Shown one piece after another: positions 30,826 to 40,116 of a stretch of 64,000 bases of DNA. Below the pieces are notes generated by a model that worked only from the letters and a program-made list of their open reading frames with translations, had not been told where the DNA came from and searched no databases. Position 1 is the first letter of the stretch, and every line of letters starts with the position of its first letter. The position numbers were made by a program, and so were the translations under genes. Source of the DNA: OM182 bacterium (GTDB taxonomy: Bacteria; Pseudomonadota; Gammaproteobacteria; Pseudomonadales; Azotimanducaceae); contig SHAE01000001.1 of the NCBI GenBank assembly GCA_004213835.1, forward strand, positions 1-64,000, given 5' to 3'.

Positions 30826-32037
30826 CTAGTTGTCGAATTCTGGGTAAGCGCTGATACCCACTTCGGAAGAGTCCAAACCAGCAAGCTCTTCTTCTTCTGA
30901 GACTCGGATACCCATGATCATCTTGATGATGAACCAGACGATCAGAGAAGCGACGAAGGTGAAGCCGAAGATCGCACCTAGGCCTGTGAGCTGACCGGTT
31001 AGGGTTGCGTCATCACTGGTGATGAGTACTGCCAACAGACCCCAGATACCGCAAGTACCGTGTACGGAGATTGCACCGACTGGATCGTCGATCTTGACCT
31101 TGTCCAGAGCGACGAGGGAGAGCACGACGATGATGCCGCCGATGGCGCCGATCAGCATGGATTCAGCGTGCGTGCCCGACAGCGGCTCAGCGGTAATGGA
31201 TACCAATCCAGCAAGTGCACCGTTGAGTGCCATGGTGATATCTGCCTTACCAAACATGATTTGCGACATGATCAGGGCAGCGACAGCGCCGCAGGCTGCT
31301 GCCATGTTGGTGTTAACGAACACCTGAGCGACGGCGTTGGCTTCGTCTACATTACTGAGCTTAAGCTCTGATCCGCCGTTAAATCCGAACCAGCCGAACC
31401 AAAGGATGAACATGCCTAGCGTTGCCAGCGGCATGTTACAGCCAGGAATCGGCGTGATTGTACCGTCATCGTTGTACTTACCCGATCGTGGTCCGAGTAA
31501 CAAAACCCCCGCTAGCGCTGCAGCAGCACCGCACATGTGAACGATGCCTGATCCCGCAAAGTCGACAAAGCCTGCGTCGGAAAGGAAACCGCCACCCCAG
31601 CTCCAGCTGCCTTGAATCGGGTAGATAACACCAGTCATGACGACGGCGAACAAAAGGAATGCCCAGACCTTCATGCGCTCAGCAACAGCGCCGGAGATGA
31701 TCGACATCGCTGTGGCGACGAAAACCACTTGGAAGAAGAAGTCCGACTTACCGGAGTAGTAGACATCGCCTCCGGAGGCCAACACATCTTCGACGGTGTT
31801 GTCAGGGGTGAGCAGCATACCGCCCGCGTACATCAAATCGTAACCAATCACGATGTACATAATGCAGGCGATCGAAAACAAACCGATATTCTTCACCAGA
31901 ATGCCTGAGGTGTTTTTCGACCGCACCATGCCTGCTTCGAGCATTGCAAAGCCAGGCGCCATGAACATGACCATGGCCCCCATGACGAGGAAGTAGAACG
32001 TGTCTACTGCGTACGCTAGTTGAATTAGATCTTCCAC
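30826..32037 (-). CDS. amtB: Ammonium transporter AmtB, copy next to glnK
   Basis: This 403-residue ammonium channel has eleven predicted helices, twin pore histidines His167 and His326, and the gating-region aromatic residues (for example WFGWFGFNGGSEL). It starts 24 bases after glnK on the same strand, the classical glnK-amtB pair in which GlnK plugs the channel when nitrogen is sufficient. A near-identical copy follows. The C-terminal tail ends EVGISAYPEFDN. Expression is probably driven by the sigma-54-type promoter upstream of glnK. Confidence 0.95.
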   Translation of the reverse strand: MEDLIQLAYAVDTFYFLVMGAMVMFMAPGFAMLEAGMVRSKNTSGILVKNIGLFSIACIMYIVIGYDLMYAGGMLLTPDNTVEDVLASGGDVYYSGKSDFFFQVVFVATAMSIISGAVAERMKVWAFLLFAVVMTGVIYPIQGSWSWGGGFLSDAGFVDFAGSGIVHMCGAAAALAGVLLLGPRSGKYNDDGTITPIPGCNMPLATLGMFILWFGWFGFNGGSELKLSNVDEANAVAQVFVNTNMAAACGAVAALIMSQIMFGKADITMALNGALAGLVSITAEPLSGTHAESMLIGAIGGIIVVLSLVALDKVKIDDPVGAISVHGTCGIWGLLAVLITSDDATLTGQLTGLGAIFGFTFVASLIVWFIIKMIMGIRVSEEEELAGLDSSEVGISAYPEFDN

Positions 32038-32061
32038 AATCTTTACTCCAAATGTTTCGGG

Positions 32062-32409
<348 letters not shown>

Positions 32410-32584
32410 CTAAACGTTAGGGACATCCAGACCGCCTAAACGCTCCGGTATCGATTTGATGTGGAAGATCAAATGCGTAAAGCAACGAAATTCTCTACGA
32501 ATCGAGTGTCGTTGGATAGCATTTAGACTAAATCCCATGCTTTTCCGGACTCGATCTTCCAATCAAGGATCCCGACCTTTGAAA

Positions 32585-32600
32585 AGCAATATGTGTGCCT
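32585..32600 (-). promoter_or_regulatory. Sigma-54 (RpoN) promoter of glnK-amtB
   Basis: On the minus strand the sequence AGGCACACATATTGCT matches the -24/-12 consensus TGGCACG-N4-TTGCW, with GG and GC exactly 12 bases apart. The predicted start near 32574 gives a leader of about 174 bases. RpoN control of glnK-amtB is established in enteric bacteria and pseudomonads. Confidence 0.65.
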
Positions 32601-32708
32601 ACTTTTTGTCGAAGTCTGAAAGAAGCACAAAATCAGGGCAAAACCCGCACTGCAGGGGGCTGGGCCAACGATGGCCCCGGCCATAACGCACTTTTTCAAG
32701 CCAAAAAG

Positions 32709-32787
32709 CGCACCGAAATACCGCCTAGCCAGGTCGCCATGCCCCAAAATGACACAATGTCGTCCGCTCGTGCTTCGCCTTGGTGCG
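32709..32787. promoter_or_regulatory. Possible NtrC enhancer sites for glnK
   Basis: Two imperfect matches to TGCACCA-N3-TGGTGCA are seen: 32709-32725 (left half strong, 8 of 14 positions) and 32771-32787 (right half strong, 10 of 14). They lie about 140 and 205 bases upstream of the predicted start, a usual distance for NtrC enhancers. Confidence 0.3.
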
Positions 32788-32926
32788 CCTAAACTTCCAC
32801 GTTAGTCGGCGAAAGCGCACACGTGCATGGGAAGGGCACCCTTGGTATTTGGCGGCAGCAGGTCAAACTCGCACTATCTCTCTGCCCAATGTCCATGGGT
32901 ATGTGTCTCAAGCCATGGTTGTTGAG

Positions 32927-32954
32927 GTTTATGTAACTGGGTTTATGTAACTGG
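32927..32954. repeat. Perfect tandem 14-bp repeat
   Basis: GTTTATGTAACTGG occurs twice head to tail in the gap upstream of ubiK. Function unknown. Confidence 0.8.
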
Positions 32955-33028
32955 GCTTGTGTGACATGACTCATGTGACGAAGCATGCGCGGGTAGGGAA
33001 TGAGGAGAAAAGTGCGGTGACGGTGTTC

Positions 33029-33058
33029 TTACAAGGATTTAAGCACGCGCTGTAGAAT
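33029..33058 (+). promoter_or_regulatory. Possible ubiK promoter
   Basis: TTACAA (33029-33034) and TAGAAT (33053-33058), with an 18-base spacer, lie 35 bases before the ubiK ATG. Confidence 0.4.
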
Positions 33059-33092
33059 GACTTTCACCTTTAACTTGTTGCCAAGGAAGAAC

Positions 33093-33347
33093 ATGCAGAT
33101 AGATCCGCTTACCGCACTGCTTCAGTCAATAAAATCAGTGCTTGATCAGGCGTTGCCAACAGACCTCGCACACTCCGTGGGTAAGGATATCGAATCACGG
33201 TTACAGAACGCGCTAAAGAGCCTGTCCTTGGTGCCAAAACATGAGTTCGAAGCTCAGCAGACGCTCTTGGTGACCCTTGAAGCACAAATTGAGACTCTGG
33301 AACAACGTCTGGCGAAATTGGAGGACACAGGTGCCGCTGATCGCTAA
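33093..33347 (+). CDS. ubiK: Ubiquinone biosynthesis accessory factor UbiK
   Basis: This 84-residue protein of the BMFP/YqiC family has an amphipathic N-terminal helix (DPLTALLQSIKSVLDQALP) and a C-terminal trimeric coiled coil (EAQIETLEQRLAKLE). UbiK binds UbiJ and lipid and assists aerobic ubiquinone synthesis in the Ubi complex. I chose the ATG at 33093, preceded by AAGGA; an ATG 36 bases upstream adds unsupported residues. It is followed after 15 bases by comM, an arrangement also found in Pseudomonas. Confidence 0.85.
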   Translation: MQIDPLTALLQSIKSVLDQALPTDLAHSVGKDIESRLQNALKSLSLVPKHEFEAQQTLLVTLEAQIETLEQRLAKLEDTGAADR

Positions 33348-33362
33348 AAGGCAGGCGAGCCC

Positions 33363-34922
33363 GTGAAGCGCAGAGCTTCTGTACTTACCCGGGCCGCCTT
33401 TGGCTTGGACGCGCACCCGGTACACGTGGAGTGCCATCTGGCCGGCGGGTTGCCCGGTACGACGGTTGTTGGCCTTGCTGAAGGCGCCGTGAAAGAGGCC
33501 AGAGATCGTGTAAAAAGTGCCATTCGCAACAGCGGTTTTCATTATCCAACCAGTCATATCACACTCAATTTGGCACCCAGCCACCTCACCAAATCTGGCA
33601 CCGCATTCGATTTACCGATTGCCATTGCCATTCTCGCGGCCAGCGAACAAATCCCCACTGACGCATTAGTGGATACAGAATTCGTCGGTGAGCTAAGCCT
33701 TTTTGGCGATCTGCGCGAAACCTCGAATCTATTAGCAAGCGCCATTGCCTGCGACAGCGCAAACCACCGTTTGTTTCTGCCACTGGCCAATGACACGGAA
33801 ATCGCACTTGTCGGTAGCGACAAATCTTGGCCCGCCACGAGCCTGTATGGGGTTGCACAAATGCTCTGTGGACGCCGCGAGCAGCCGCCCATGGTCAAAG
33901 CAATAGCACCCGATGCAGCAACCACCACCGGTCGCTTCAACGAAATCATTGGGCAATACCAAGCGAAACGTGCCCTCACAATAGCCGCAGCTGGCGGTCA
34001 TCACATGCTCATAGTCGGCCCGCCGGGAACCGGCAAAACCATGCTCGCGGAGTGTTTAATTGACTTGCTCCCCGATCTGGACAAACCCGACGCACTCTCA
34101 GTGGCCAGTATTTATTCGGCGTTTGGGGTGCGCCGATCCAACGTGATGCGGCCTCCTTTACGGCGCCCCCACCACTCAGCCAGCAACGCCTCAATCAGTG
34201 GTGGCGGGCATACGCCAACACCCGGTGAGGTTAGCCTTGCCCACCGAGGCGTGTTGTTTCTTGATGAGCTACCGCACTTCAAGCCATCAACTTTGGATCT
34301 TTTACGAGAGCCCATAGAAACCGGCGAAATTGCCATCGTGCGCGCACGCTATCGCACCGTGCTACCCAGCCGTTTCCAACTGATCGCCGCCATGAACCCC
34401 TGCCCTGCGGGGCGGTCTTGCAAAGAACAAACATGTCGCTGCACGTCGAGCCAAGTACAGCGTTATCAAAGCAGAGTCTCGGGGCCTTTGTTAGATCGGA
34501 TCGATTTACATGTGCCGGTACCCGAGCTCGATGAGGCACTGATGCAACGTCACCAAAACAAGGTTGAGTCTGATCAAGGTGAGCTGCAGCGCACGCGTAC
34601 CAACGTACGCCTCGCCCAACGCCGTCAGCGCCAGCAGCAAGGCTGCTTGAACGCAAATCTCTCCAGCGAAGCGCTCGCGCGCAGAATTAACGAAGCGGAC
34701 TTCGCACCCACCTTCTTGGCCGATGTATGCAAAAAATTGGAGTTGTCTATGCGCAGCTACCACAAGGTATGGCGCGTGGCGCTAACGATTGCCGACCTTG
34801 AGCAAGCGGCTTCGCCGCCAGCGCCGGGCTCACAACCTGAAGGCGTATCCCCAGCTGTGACCGAGCAACACTTTATGGAGGCGCTAAGCTACCGAACCAT
34901 GACTTGGGGCGGCGATGGTTAA
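33363..34922 (+). CDS. comM: YifB/ComM-type AAA+ helicase (Mg-chelatase-like)
   Basis: This 519-residue protein has an N-terminal Lon-protease-like domain (about 1-170: GLPGTTVVGLAEGAVKEAR, LAPSHLTKSGTAFDLP), an AAA+ module with Walker A GPPGTGKTM and Walker B VLFLDELPHF, a zinc-like cluster of cysteines (CPAGRSCKEQTCRC) and a C-terminal Mg_chelatase domain (SMRSYHKVWRVALTIADLE). ComM is a hexameric helicase that promotes branch migration during natural transformation. It starts with GTG shortly after ubiK. No other competence gene is in the window, so a role in DNA uptake here is inference. Confidence 0.9.
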   Translation: MKRRASVLTRAAFGLDAHPVHVECHLAGGLPGTTVVGLAEGAVKEARDRVKSAIRNSGFHYPTSHITLNLAPSHLTKSGTAFDLPIAIAILAASEQIPTDALVDTEFVGELSLFGDLRETSNLLASAIACDSANHRLFLPLANDTEIALVGSDKSWPATSLYGVAQMLCGRREQPPMVKAIAPDAATTTGRFNEIIGQYQAKRALTIAAAGGHHMLIVGPPGTGKTMLAECLIDLLPDLDKPDALSVASIYSAFGVRRSNVMRPPLRRPHHSASNASISGGGHTPTPGEVSLAHRGVLFLDELPHFKPSTLDLLREPIETGEIAIVRARYRTVLPSRFQLIAAMNPCPAGRSCKEQTCRCTSSQVQRYQSRVSGPLLDRIDLHVPVPELDEALMQRHQNKVESDQGELQRTRTNVRLAQRRQRQQQGCLNANLSSEALARRINEADFAPTFLADVCKKLELSMRSYHKVWRVALTIADLEQAASPPAPGSQPEGVSPAVTEQHFMEALSYRTMTWGGDG

Positions 34923-34950
34923 ACCGGCGAGAAAGCGCTCAGCCGAATAC

Positions 34951-34976
34951 AAAAAAGGGCTCCAAAAGGAGCCCTA
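34951..34976 (-). terminator. Intrinsic terminator of the TorF-type gene
   Basis: On the minus strand GGGCTCC-TTTT-GGAGCCC (34975-34958) is followed by TTTTTT. It ends the gene at 35000-35635 and also faces the 3' end of comM. Confidence 0.8.
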
Positions 34977-34999
34977 GAGGGAGGAGTCTTCGCCTCGGC

Positions 35000-35635
35000 T
35001 TAGAAAGATTTGCCGATTGATAGCACGACTGCTTCGCCTTCTGCGTCACTTGATGGATCGCCTTCAAGCTCGTCGCTTGGGAAGATGATCGCTACGCCAA
35101 GGTCGATATCAGATACGGTGGTACCGTACCCTAGTTCGAAATAGTCGCCATCGAATTCATCACCAAAGGTGCCATAGGTACCGTAGAAGCCAGCGCCCAG
35201 ATCAATAGAGATGTCGAGGAAATCATAATCTGTACCGCCATCGCCGTCCCATTCACCGACAGAGTAGCCAATAGAGACGGGACCGTAACCAACGCTTAGA
35301 TTGACTTCTTCATATGTCTCATCCCAATCATCGGTGTAGTAGTAGCCAGTGAAGCCGACGCCGACAGAGAGATCGCCGATATCCATGCCATAGCCTGCGT
35401 ACAGGTCATATTCTAGACCGTCGCCTACGTCTGCGGTCCAAGCACCAGCGTAAAAGCCGCCTTCTTCGTAGTCGATACCCGCGCTTGCGGAAGAGTTCTT
35501 TTGATAGATGCCGCGGTAGTAATACTCAGACACATAGCCGATGTTGTAGGAAACATCCGCGCTGGCGACGGATGATACGCCCAACGAGCCTGCAGCTATC
35601 GCAGCGGCGGATATAAATTTAGTGAGTGTTTTCAT
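35000..35635 (-). CDS. TorF family putative porin (Gcw_chp beta-barrel)
   Basis: This 211-residue outer-membrane protein has a clear signal peptide (about 1-26, ending VASA) and then alternating Tyr/Gly/Asp-rich strands such as YNIGYVSEYYYRGIYQ and LYAGYGMDIGDLSVGVGF, ending in a C-terminal Phe (IGKSF), the usual barrel insertion signal. It matches the Gcw_chp/TIGR02001 family. I chose the ATG at 35635, preceded by AGGAGAG. It is very acidic. The promoter upstream fits sigma-54, and the gene lies near glnK-amtB, so a role in uptake of a nitrogen compound is likely but unproven. Confidence 0.8.
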   Translation of the reverse strand: MKTLTKFISAAAIAAGSLGVSSVASADVSYNIGYVSEYYYRGIYQKNSSASAGIDYEEGGFYAGAWTADVGDGLEYDLYAGYGMDIGDLSVGVGFTGYYYTDDWDETYEEVNLSVGYGPVSIGYSVGEWDGDGGTDYDFLDISIDLGAGFYGTYGTFGDEFDGDYFELGYGTTVSDIDLGVAIIFPSDELEGDPSSDAEGEAVVLSIGKSF

Positions 35636-35736
35636 TGTCTCTCCTGACATATTGAATAAATTGCGGGAACCTTCGTTCACCTGCTTTAAGCGTCAATCGA
35701 GTTACAACAATCGGCGCTTTATCGCACTTCAGACAA

Positions 35737-35752
35737 AGCAACAAACGGGCCA
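35737..35752 (-). promoter_or_regulatory. Sigma-54 (RpoN) promoter of the TorF-type gene
   Basis: On the minus strand TGGCCCGTTTGTTGCT matches TGGCACG-N4-TTGCW with one mismatch and exact 12-base GG-GC spacing. The predicted start is near 35726, about 90 bases before the ATG. Confidence 0.6.
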
Positions 35753-36018
35753 ACTTTTGACCAAGAACGCTCGTGCGCACCAATAAAGGGCTTAGCGCCT
35801 GTTTTTATTGAGTATTTTTCCGCCAATGCGGGGCAAATGGGGTTTTTGAACGCACAAAAAAAGCACAAAACTGTCGCGTCGCGGATAAATTGGTTTAAGC
35901 AGGTGCAGCAGGGTGGCGATTTCGCACTGATATAGTGCGCAAATGCCGGACATTATGGTTTATATGTGGCAGGTGATAGGTAACAGATGGCAGGTGGCGG
36001 GGTTTTAGGATGAATCAC

Positions 36019-36043
36019 GCACCTTGGCAGGCTGCCAAGGTGC
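36019..36043. other. Perfect 11-bp hairpin downstream of cytochrome c5
   Basis: GCACCTTGGCA and TGCCAAGGTGC flank a GGC loop, 33 bases past the end of the cytochrome c5 gene. It has no T tract; it may be a factor-independent pause, an mRNA stabiliser, or a bidirectional barrier. Confidence 0.5.
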
Positions 36044-36075
36044 TCACTGCAGTCTATCAAGCGGGCCTTAATCGA

Positions 36076-36483
36076 TTACTGAGCAGCATCGACCATGTAG
36101 GTCACTGCATCAGCCAGTTCGTCGTCCGAACAAGACATGCACAAGCCCTTCGCTGGCATCGCACCAATGCCGTTCAACGTACTTACCATTAACGCATCCA
36201 TACCCTTGGCAATGCGTGGCGCCCAGGCACCTACATCGGCGAACGTTGGTGCGCCACCTACGCCCATGGCATGGCAAGTCGCGCAATAGGTGTCATACAC
36301 CTCAGCACCACCTAGCGGTGCTGCAGGCACCGCAGCAACAGCAACCTCTTCGACCACAACTCGGTTCACAGTACCGTAGGGAGCCAGGCGCGCGTCAATT
36401 TCGTCATCAGTGCCCGGCGGGAGCGCGTTGGCAGCCAATGCCAGTAACGCAGTAAAAGCAATTGCGATGAATCTCAGTCTCAA
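36076..36483 (-). CDS. Cytochrome c5 family protein
   Basis: This 135-residue secreted monohaem cytochrome has a signal peptide (about 1-20), a Val/Ala/Pro-rich linker (40-58) and the haem site CATCH at 67-71. The likely axial Met is in GAMPAKG, and the two cysteines of CMSC just after it form the disulfide typical of the c5 family. It is a periplasmic electron carrier, probably donating to a terminal oxidase. It stands alone between the TorF-type gene and ivd. Confidence 0.85.
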   Translation of the reverse strand: MRLRFIAIAFTALLALAANALPPGTDDEIDARLAPYGTVNRVVVEEVAVAAVPAAPLGGAEVYDTYCATCHAMGVGGAPTFADVGAWAPRIAKGMDALMVSTLNGIGAMPAKGLCMSCSDDELADAVTYMVDAAQ

Positions 36484-36630
36484 GAGATTTCTCCTTTATT
36501 GAGCCGTGTGTATTGAGCAGTCAGTATGAATCGGTCTCGGTCTCGCAACCGTGCGTCGTGTCGTCGCGAGCATCATGAGTATACGGTGATGTTTACTCTT
36601 AACCGGAGCCGTTGGCGCCGGATTATAGCC

Positions 36631-37800
36631 TCACCCACGAGTTGCGTCGAATAACTCTCGGCCAATCAACATTCGCCGAATTTCGCTCGTACCCGCACCA
36701 ATTTCATACAGCTTCGCGTCGCGTAATAACCGCGCCGCTGGGTAGTCATTGATGTAGCCATTGCCGCCCAGCGCCTGGACCGCCTGCAGGGCGTGTTGAG
36801 TCGCCCGCTCAGCCGCATACAAAATGCAGCCGGCGGCATCGATGCGCGTGGTGCGATTAGCGTCACACGCCGCTGCCACAGCGTAAACATAGGCTCGTGC
36901 CGCATTGGTTTCGGTGTACATGTCAGCAATTTTTGCCTGCATCAGCTGAAACTCACCGATGGGTTGGCCAAATTGCTTGCGCTCATGCACATAGGGCATG
37001 GCAACGTCGAGGGCGGCCCGGCTTAGCCCCAGCGCACCACCCGCCAAGACCACCCGCTCATAGTCGAGGCCACTCATTAAAATGCTCACGCCTTGACCCA
37101 CCTTGCCGAGAATCTGACGTTTAGGCACGCGACAGTCTGCGAAAATCAGTTCGGCGGTGTCTGAGCCACGCATACCCATTTTGTCGAGCTTGTTGCCGGT
37201 GCTGAATCCCACCATGTCTTTTTCAATCAAAAAGGCTGTGATGCCCTTGGATCCCAACGCCGGATCAACGGTGGCATATACCACCAGCACATCTGCTCCT
37301 GGACCGTTGGTGATCCACATTTTATTACCGTTGAGCACGTAGTCATCGCCATCGTCCGTGGCACGCAGGCTGAGACTGACCACGTCGGATCCAGAGCTTG
37401 GCTCACTCATGGCGAGTGCTCCCAGATATTCGCCGGACACCAGCTTGGGTAAATAGTTCTGGCGTTGCTCCTGTGTGCCGAAACGCACAATCTGATTCAC
37501 GCAGAGGTTTGAATGTGCGCCATAAGACAATCCAACAGAGCCAGACGCTCGACTGATTTCCTCTAACACAATCGTATGCGCCAAATAGCCCATGTCGACG
37601 CCGCCGTATTCTGCCGGTACCGTCATGCCGAGCACGCCGAGGTCACCTAACTGAGGCCATAGGTCTCGCGGAAACTCGTTGTCGCGGTCTATATCCGCCG
37701 CCCTCGGGGCGAGTTCTTTGGCGCAGAAATTCGCCACGCTGTCGCGCAGCTGACCAATCGTCTCGCCATGTCCAAAATCAAAATCTGGTACTGAGTGCAT
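36631..37800 (-). CDS. ivd: Isovaleryl-CoA dehydrogenase
   Basis: This 389-residue FAD enzyme oxidises isovaleryl-CoA to 3-methylcrotonyl-CoA in leucine breakdown. The catalytic base of this subfamily is Glu248 in [11 protein letters not shown], a position different from that of medium-chain enzymes, which identifies it. Other blocks are [11 protein letters not shown] (130-140), the FAD motif QALGGNGYI and the C-terminal [19 protein letters not shown]. In many gammaproteobacteria ivd heads the liu operon; here methylcrotonyl-CoA carboxylase genes are not adjacent. It is divergent from the carbonic anhydrase gene. Confidence 0.9.
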   Translation of the reverse strand: MHSVPDFDFGHGETIGQLRDSVANFCAKELAPRAADIDRDNEFPRDLWPQLGDLGVLGMTVPAEYGGVDMGYLAHTIVLEEISRASGSVGLSYGAHSNLCVNQIVRFGTQEQRQNYLPKLVSGEYLGALAMSEPSSGSDVVSLSLRATDDGDDYVLNGNKMWITNGPGADVLVVYATVDPALGSKGITAFLIEKDMVGFSTGNKLDKMGMRGSDTAELIFADCRVPKRQILGKVGQGVSILMSGLDYERVVLAGGALGLSRAALDVAMPYVHERKQFGQPIGEFQLMQAKIADMYTETNAARAYVYAVAAACDANRTTRIDAAGCILYAAERATQHALQAVQALGGNGYINDYPAARLLRDAKLYEIGAGTSEIRRMLIGRELFDATRG

Positions 37801-37966
37801 TGTGTGTTTCCGTTCACTTTTCCCGGCGCATGTTAACCGATATCACCCAGCGCACTGGTGAGAATTTACAGTCGCTGAGAGGCGCGATGATCGACGCAGC
37901 ACTGGTATTCGCTGCCACTCTTGGACAAGCTATGCCGCGCCTTTGTCTGTGGCTTGAGGAAACCCA

Positions 37967-38626
37967 ATGAGCGAGCAAATCTCCAAAGATAACCAGATCA
38001 AGGACGGCCCAACGCTCAGCGAAATTCTTCGCAACAACCAACGGTGGGCCAGCGAGACTAAGGAGCGTGATCCTGCTTTCTTCGAGCGCTCAGCCACCCA
38101 GCAACATCCCAAGTATCTTTGGATCGGCTGCTCCGACAGCCGCGTGCCGGTAAGTCAAATTACTGGCACCGCGCCCGGCGAAGTCTTCGTCCACAGAAAC
38201 GTCGCCAATATCGTGCAAGCCGAAGATCCTAGCTGCCAGAGTGTGCTCGAATTTGCGGTACTTGGCCTGCAAGTGGAGCACATTGTCATTTGCGGCCACT
38301 ACAAATGCGGCGGTGTTCATGCCGCCATACAGGGCACTGCCACAGGCAAGGTGGCCAGTTGGATCAAGGGCATTGCGCAACTTTATGCGTCAAAGCGCAA
38401 ATCCCTCGAGAAGCTGCCTGATGAGGCGCGACTCAAAGCGCTTTGTGAGCTTAACGTGGGTATGCAGCTGGCTTCATTGGCATCGAGCCCATCCGTTCAA
38501 CAAGTTTGGTCCCAGGGCCGCGCGCTGGATCTGCATGGCCTCATCTATGACCTAGAAACAGGATTGCTCAAAGACCTTGGCATGTCCTTGCGTGGGCCGC
38601 AGGATCTCGCGGCCGACCTCTTGTAG
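37967..38626 (+). CDS. can: Carbonic anhydrase, beta class
   Basis: This 219-residue zinc enzyme interconverts CO2 and bicarbonate. Zinc ligands are Cys55, His111 and Cys114 (CGHYKCGG), with the Asp57-Arg59 dyad in CSDSRVP. HRNVANIV (76-83) is another family block. GAGGA lies before the ATG. It faces the omega-aminotransferase gene tail to tail. Length and motifs fit the E. coli Can type, which provides bicarbonate to carboxylases. Confidence 0.94.
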   Translation: MSEQISKDNQIKDGPTLSEILRNNQRWASETKERDPAFFERSATQQHPKYLWIGCSDSRVPVSQITGTAPGEVFVHRNVANIVQAEDPSCQSVLEFAVLGLQVEHIVICGHYKCGGVHAAIQGTATGKVASWIKGIAQLYASKRKSLEKLPDEARLKALCELNVGMQLASLASSPSVQQVWSQGRALDLHGLIYDLETGLLKDLGMSLRGPQDLAADLL

Positions 38627-38658
38627 CGCGGCGTCAGTACTCGCCTTCTCGCCAGAGG

Positions 38659-40071
38659 TTATAGCAACCCCTGTTTTTGCGCCCAATCCAAAGTTTGATC
38701 TAGCGCCTTACCGAGCTTGGTGATCAGTTCATCAACTTGGGTTTCGGTGATGATAAGCGGCGGACAAATGGCAACCGCATCGCCGAGATTGCGCAGCACC
38801 AGCCCGGCTTCGTGACAGGCATTTGAGCAATAAGCACCAACACCATCGCTGGCATGAAAAGGTGTGCGGGGTTCACGGCAGCGCACCAGCTCTAGCGCCG
38901 CAATCAGACCCTTGCCCCGCACTTCACCTACCAGTGGGTGACTAACAAAGGCTTGCAAGCGCTGCTGCAGAAGATCGCCCATTTTTTCCGCGTGTTCAAA
39001 CAGCGCTAGTTCTTCCATGATTTCTAAATTACGCAGCGCTACCGCCGCGCAAACCGGGTGGCCGGAGTAGGTAAAACCGTGGGAGAAGTTACCCAACTCG
39101 CCAGAACGATCTGCGAATGCTTCGTACATATTCTCGGGAATCAATACGGCGCTGATCGGCAAATAAGCAGAGGAGAGCGCCTTGGCGATGCTCATGGTCG
39201 TTGGCCGAATGTCCATAGACTGCGCGCCAAAAGGCTTGCCCGTACGCCCGAACCCGCAAATGACTTCATCATCAATAAAGGCAATATCGTGCTTGTCGAG
39301 TACCGCCTGCATGCGCGGGTAGTAATTTTCTGGTGGCACAATGACGCCACCCGCGCCCATGATCGGCTCGGCGATAAAGGCCGCCACCGTCTCGGGTCCT
39401 TCGGCCTCGATCATCTTTTCCAAGTCGTCGACCAGACGCTGCACAAATGCGCTCTGGGTTTCTCCGGGCAACCCTTCACTGTAGTAATGCGGCGAGGTGG
39501 TATGCAAAACCCCGGGCATGGGTAGGTCAAAGGCCGCATGGAAAGGGGGTAGTCCGGTTAAGGAGCCGCTGGCAATCGTAACGCCGTGGTACCCGCGTTT
39601 ACGGGAGATGATTTTTTTCTTCTCAGGCCGGCCAATGGCGTTGTTGTAATACCAGATCAGCTTGATCTGGGTGTCGTTGGCATCGCTGCCGGAGAGTCCG
39701 AAGAACACCCTACCGGCATCGAATGGCGCCATCTTTTTGAGCTTGTCGGCCAACAGCACGGAAGGTTCATTGGTGCGTCCAGCGAACAGCTGGGAGTAGT
39801 TGAGCTTACGCATCTGCTCATAGGCCACCTTGGCCAGTTCTTCTTGGCCGTAGCCAATCGCCGTGCACCACAGCCCCGACATACCCTCAAGATACTGCTT
39901 GCCTTGATTGTCTGTGATGTACACCCCGTCGGCGCTTTCCAGCACCATGGGCCCGTGTTGCTGATGTTGCGCAAGGTTTGTAGAAGGGTGCAACAAGTGC
40001 CTAAGGTCCATACCTTCTACGGAGTGATCAGGGTATTCGTTGTGGGTTGCAAACCTCGAAATTTCAGCCAT
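38659..40071 (-). CDS. Class III omega-aminotransferase (beta-alanine/amine:pyruvate type)
   Basis: This 470-residue PLP enzyme has the class III fold: the aromatic-phosphate loop [12 protein letters not shown] (127-138), YHG at 161-163, the Asp in [14 protein letters not shown] and the PLP lysine Lys297 in [10 protein letters not shown]. Such enzymes move the amino group of beta-alanine, amines or other omega-amino acids to pyruvate, making L-alanine. The substrate cannot be read from sequence. It is last in a run with an SDR, alanine racemase and a dihaem cytochrome, gaps of 27-45 bases, so probably one operon. Confidence 0.85.
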   Translation of the reverse strand: MAEISRFATHNEYPDHSVEGMDLRHLLHPSTNLAQHQQHGPMVLESADGVYITDNQGKQYLEGMSGLWCTAIGYGQEELAKVAYEQMRKLNYSQLFAGRTNEPSVLLADKLKKMAPFDAGRVFFGLSGSDANDTQIKLIWYYNNAIGRPEKKKIISRKRGYHGVTIASGSLTGLPPFHAAFDLPMPGVLHTTSPHYYSEGLPGETQSAFVQRLVDDLEKMIEAEGPETVAAFIAEPIMGAGGVIVPPENYYPRMQAVLDKHDIAFIDDEVICGFGRTGKPFGAQSMDIRPTTMSIAKALSSAYLPISAVLIPENMYEAFADRSGELGNFSHGFTYSGHPVCAAVALRNLEIMEELALFEHAEKMGDLLQQRLQAFVSHPLVGEVRGKGLIAALELVRCREPRTPFHASDGVGAYCSNACHEAGLVLRNLGDAVAICPPLIITETQVDELITKLGKALDQTLDWAQKQGLL

Positions 40072-40116
40072 ATCTTTTCTCCCGATCAGCGTTCTCCTAG
40101 TGCTTAAGAACGCTCA

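Larger units (their letters stand above)
35636..36075. other. Gap upstream of the TorF-type gene
   Basis: This 440-base stretch holds a sigma-54-type promoter (35737-35752), an NtrC-like site (35776-35792, CGCACCA half), two copies of TGGCAGGTG 21 bases apart (35967-35975, 35988-35996) and a hairpin at 36019-36043. No gene is supported. Confidence 0.45.

Noticed and set aside
36010-36192. Small plus-strand frame near the cytochrome c5 gene
   Set aside because: It overlaps the hairpin and runs antisense into the cytochrome c5 coding region; no family pattern.
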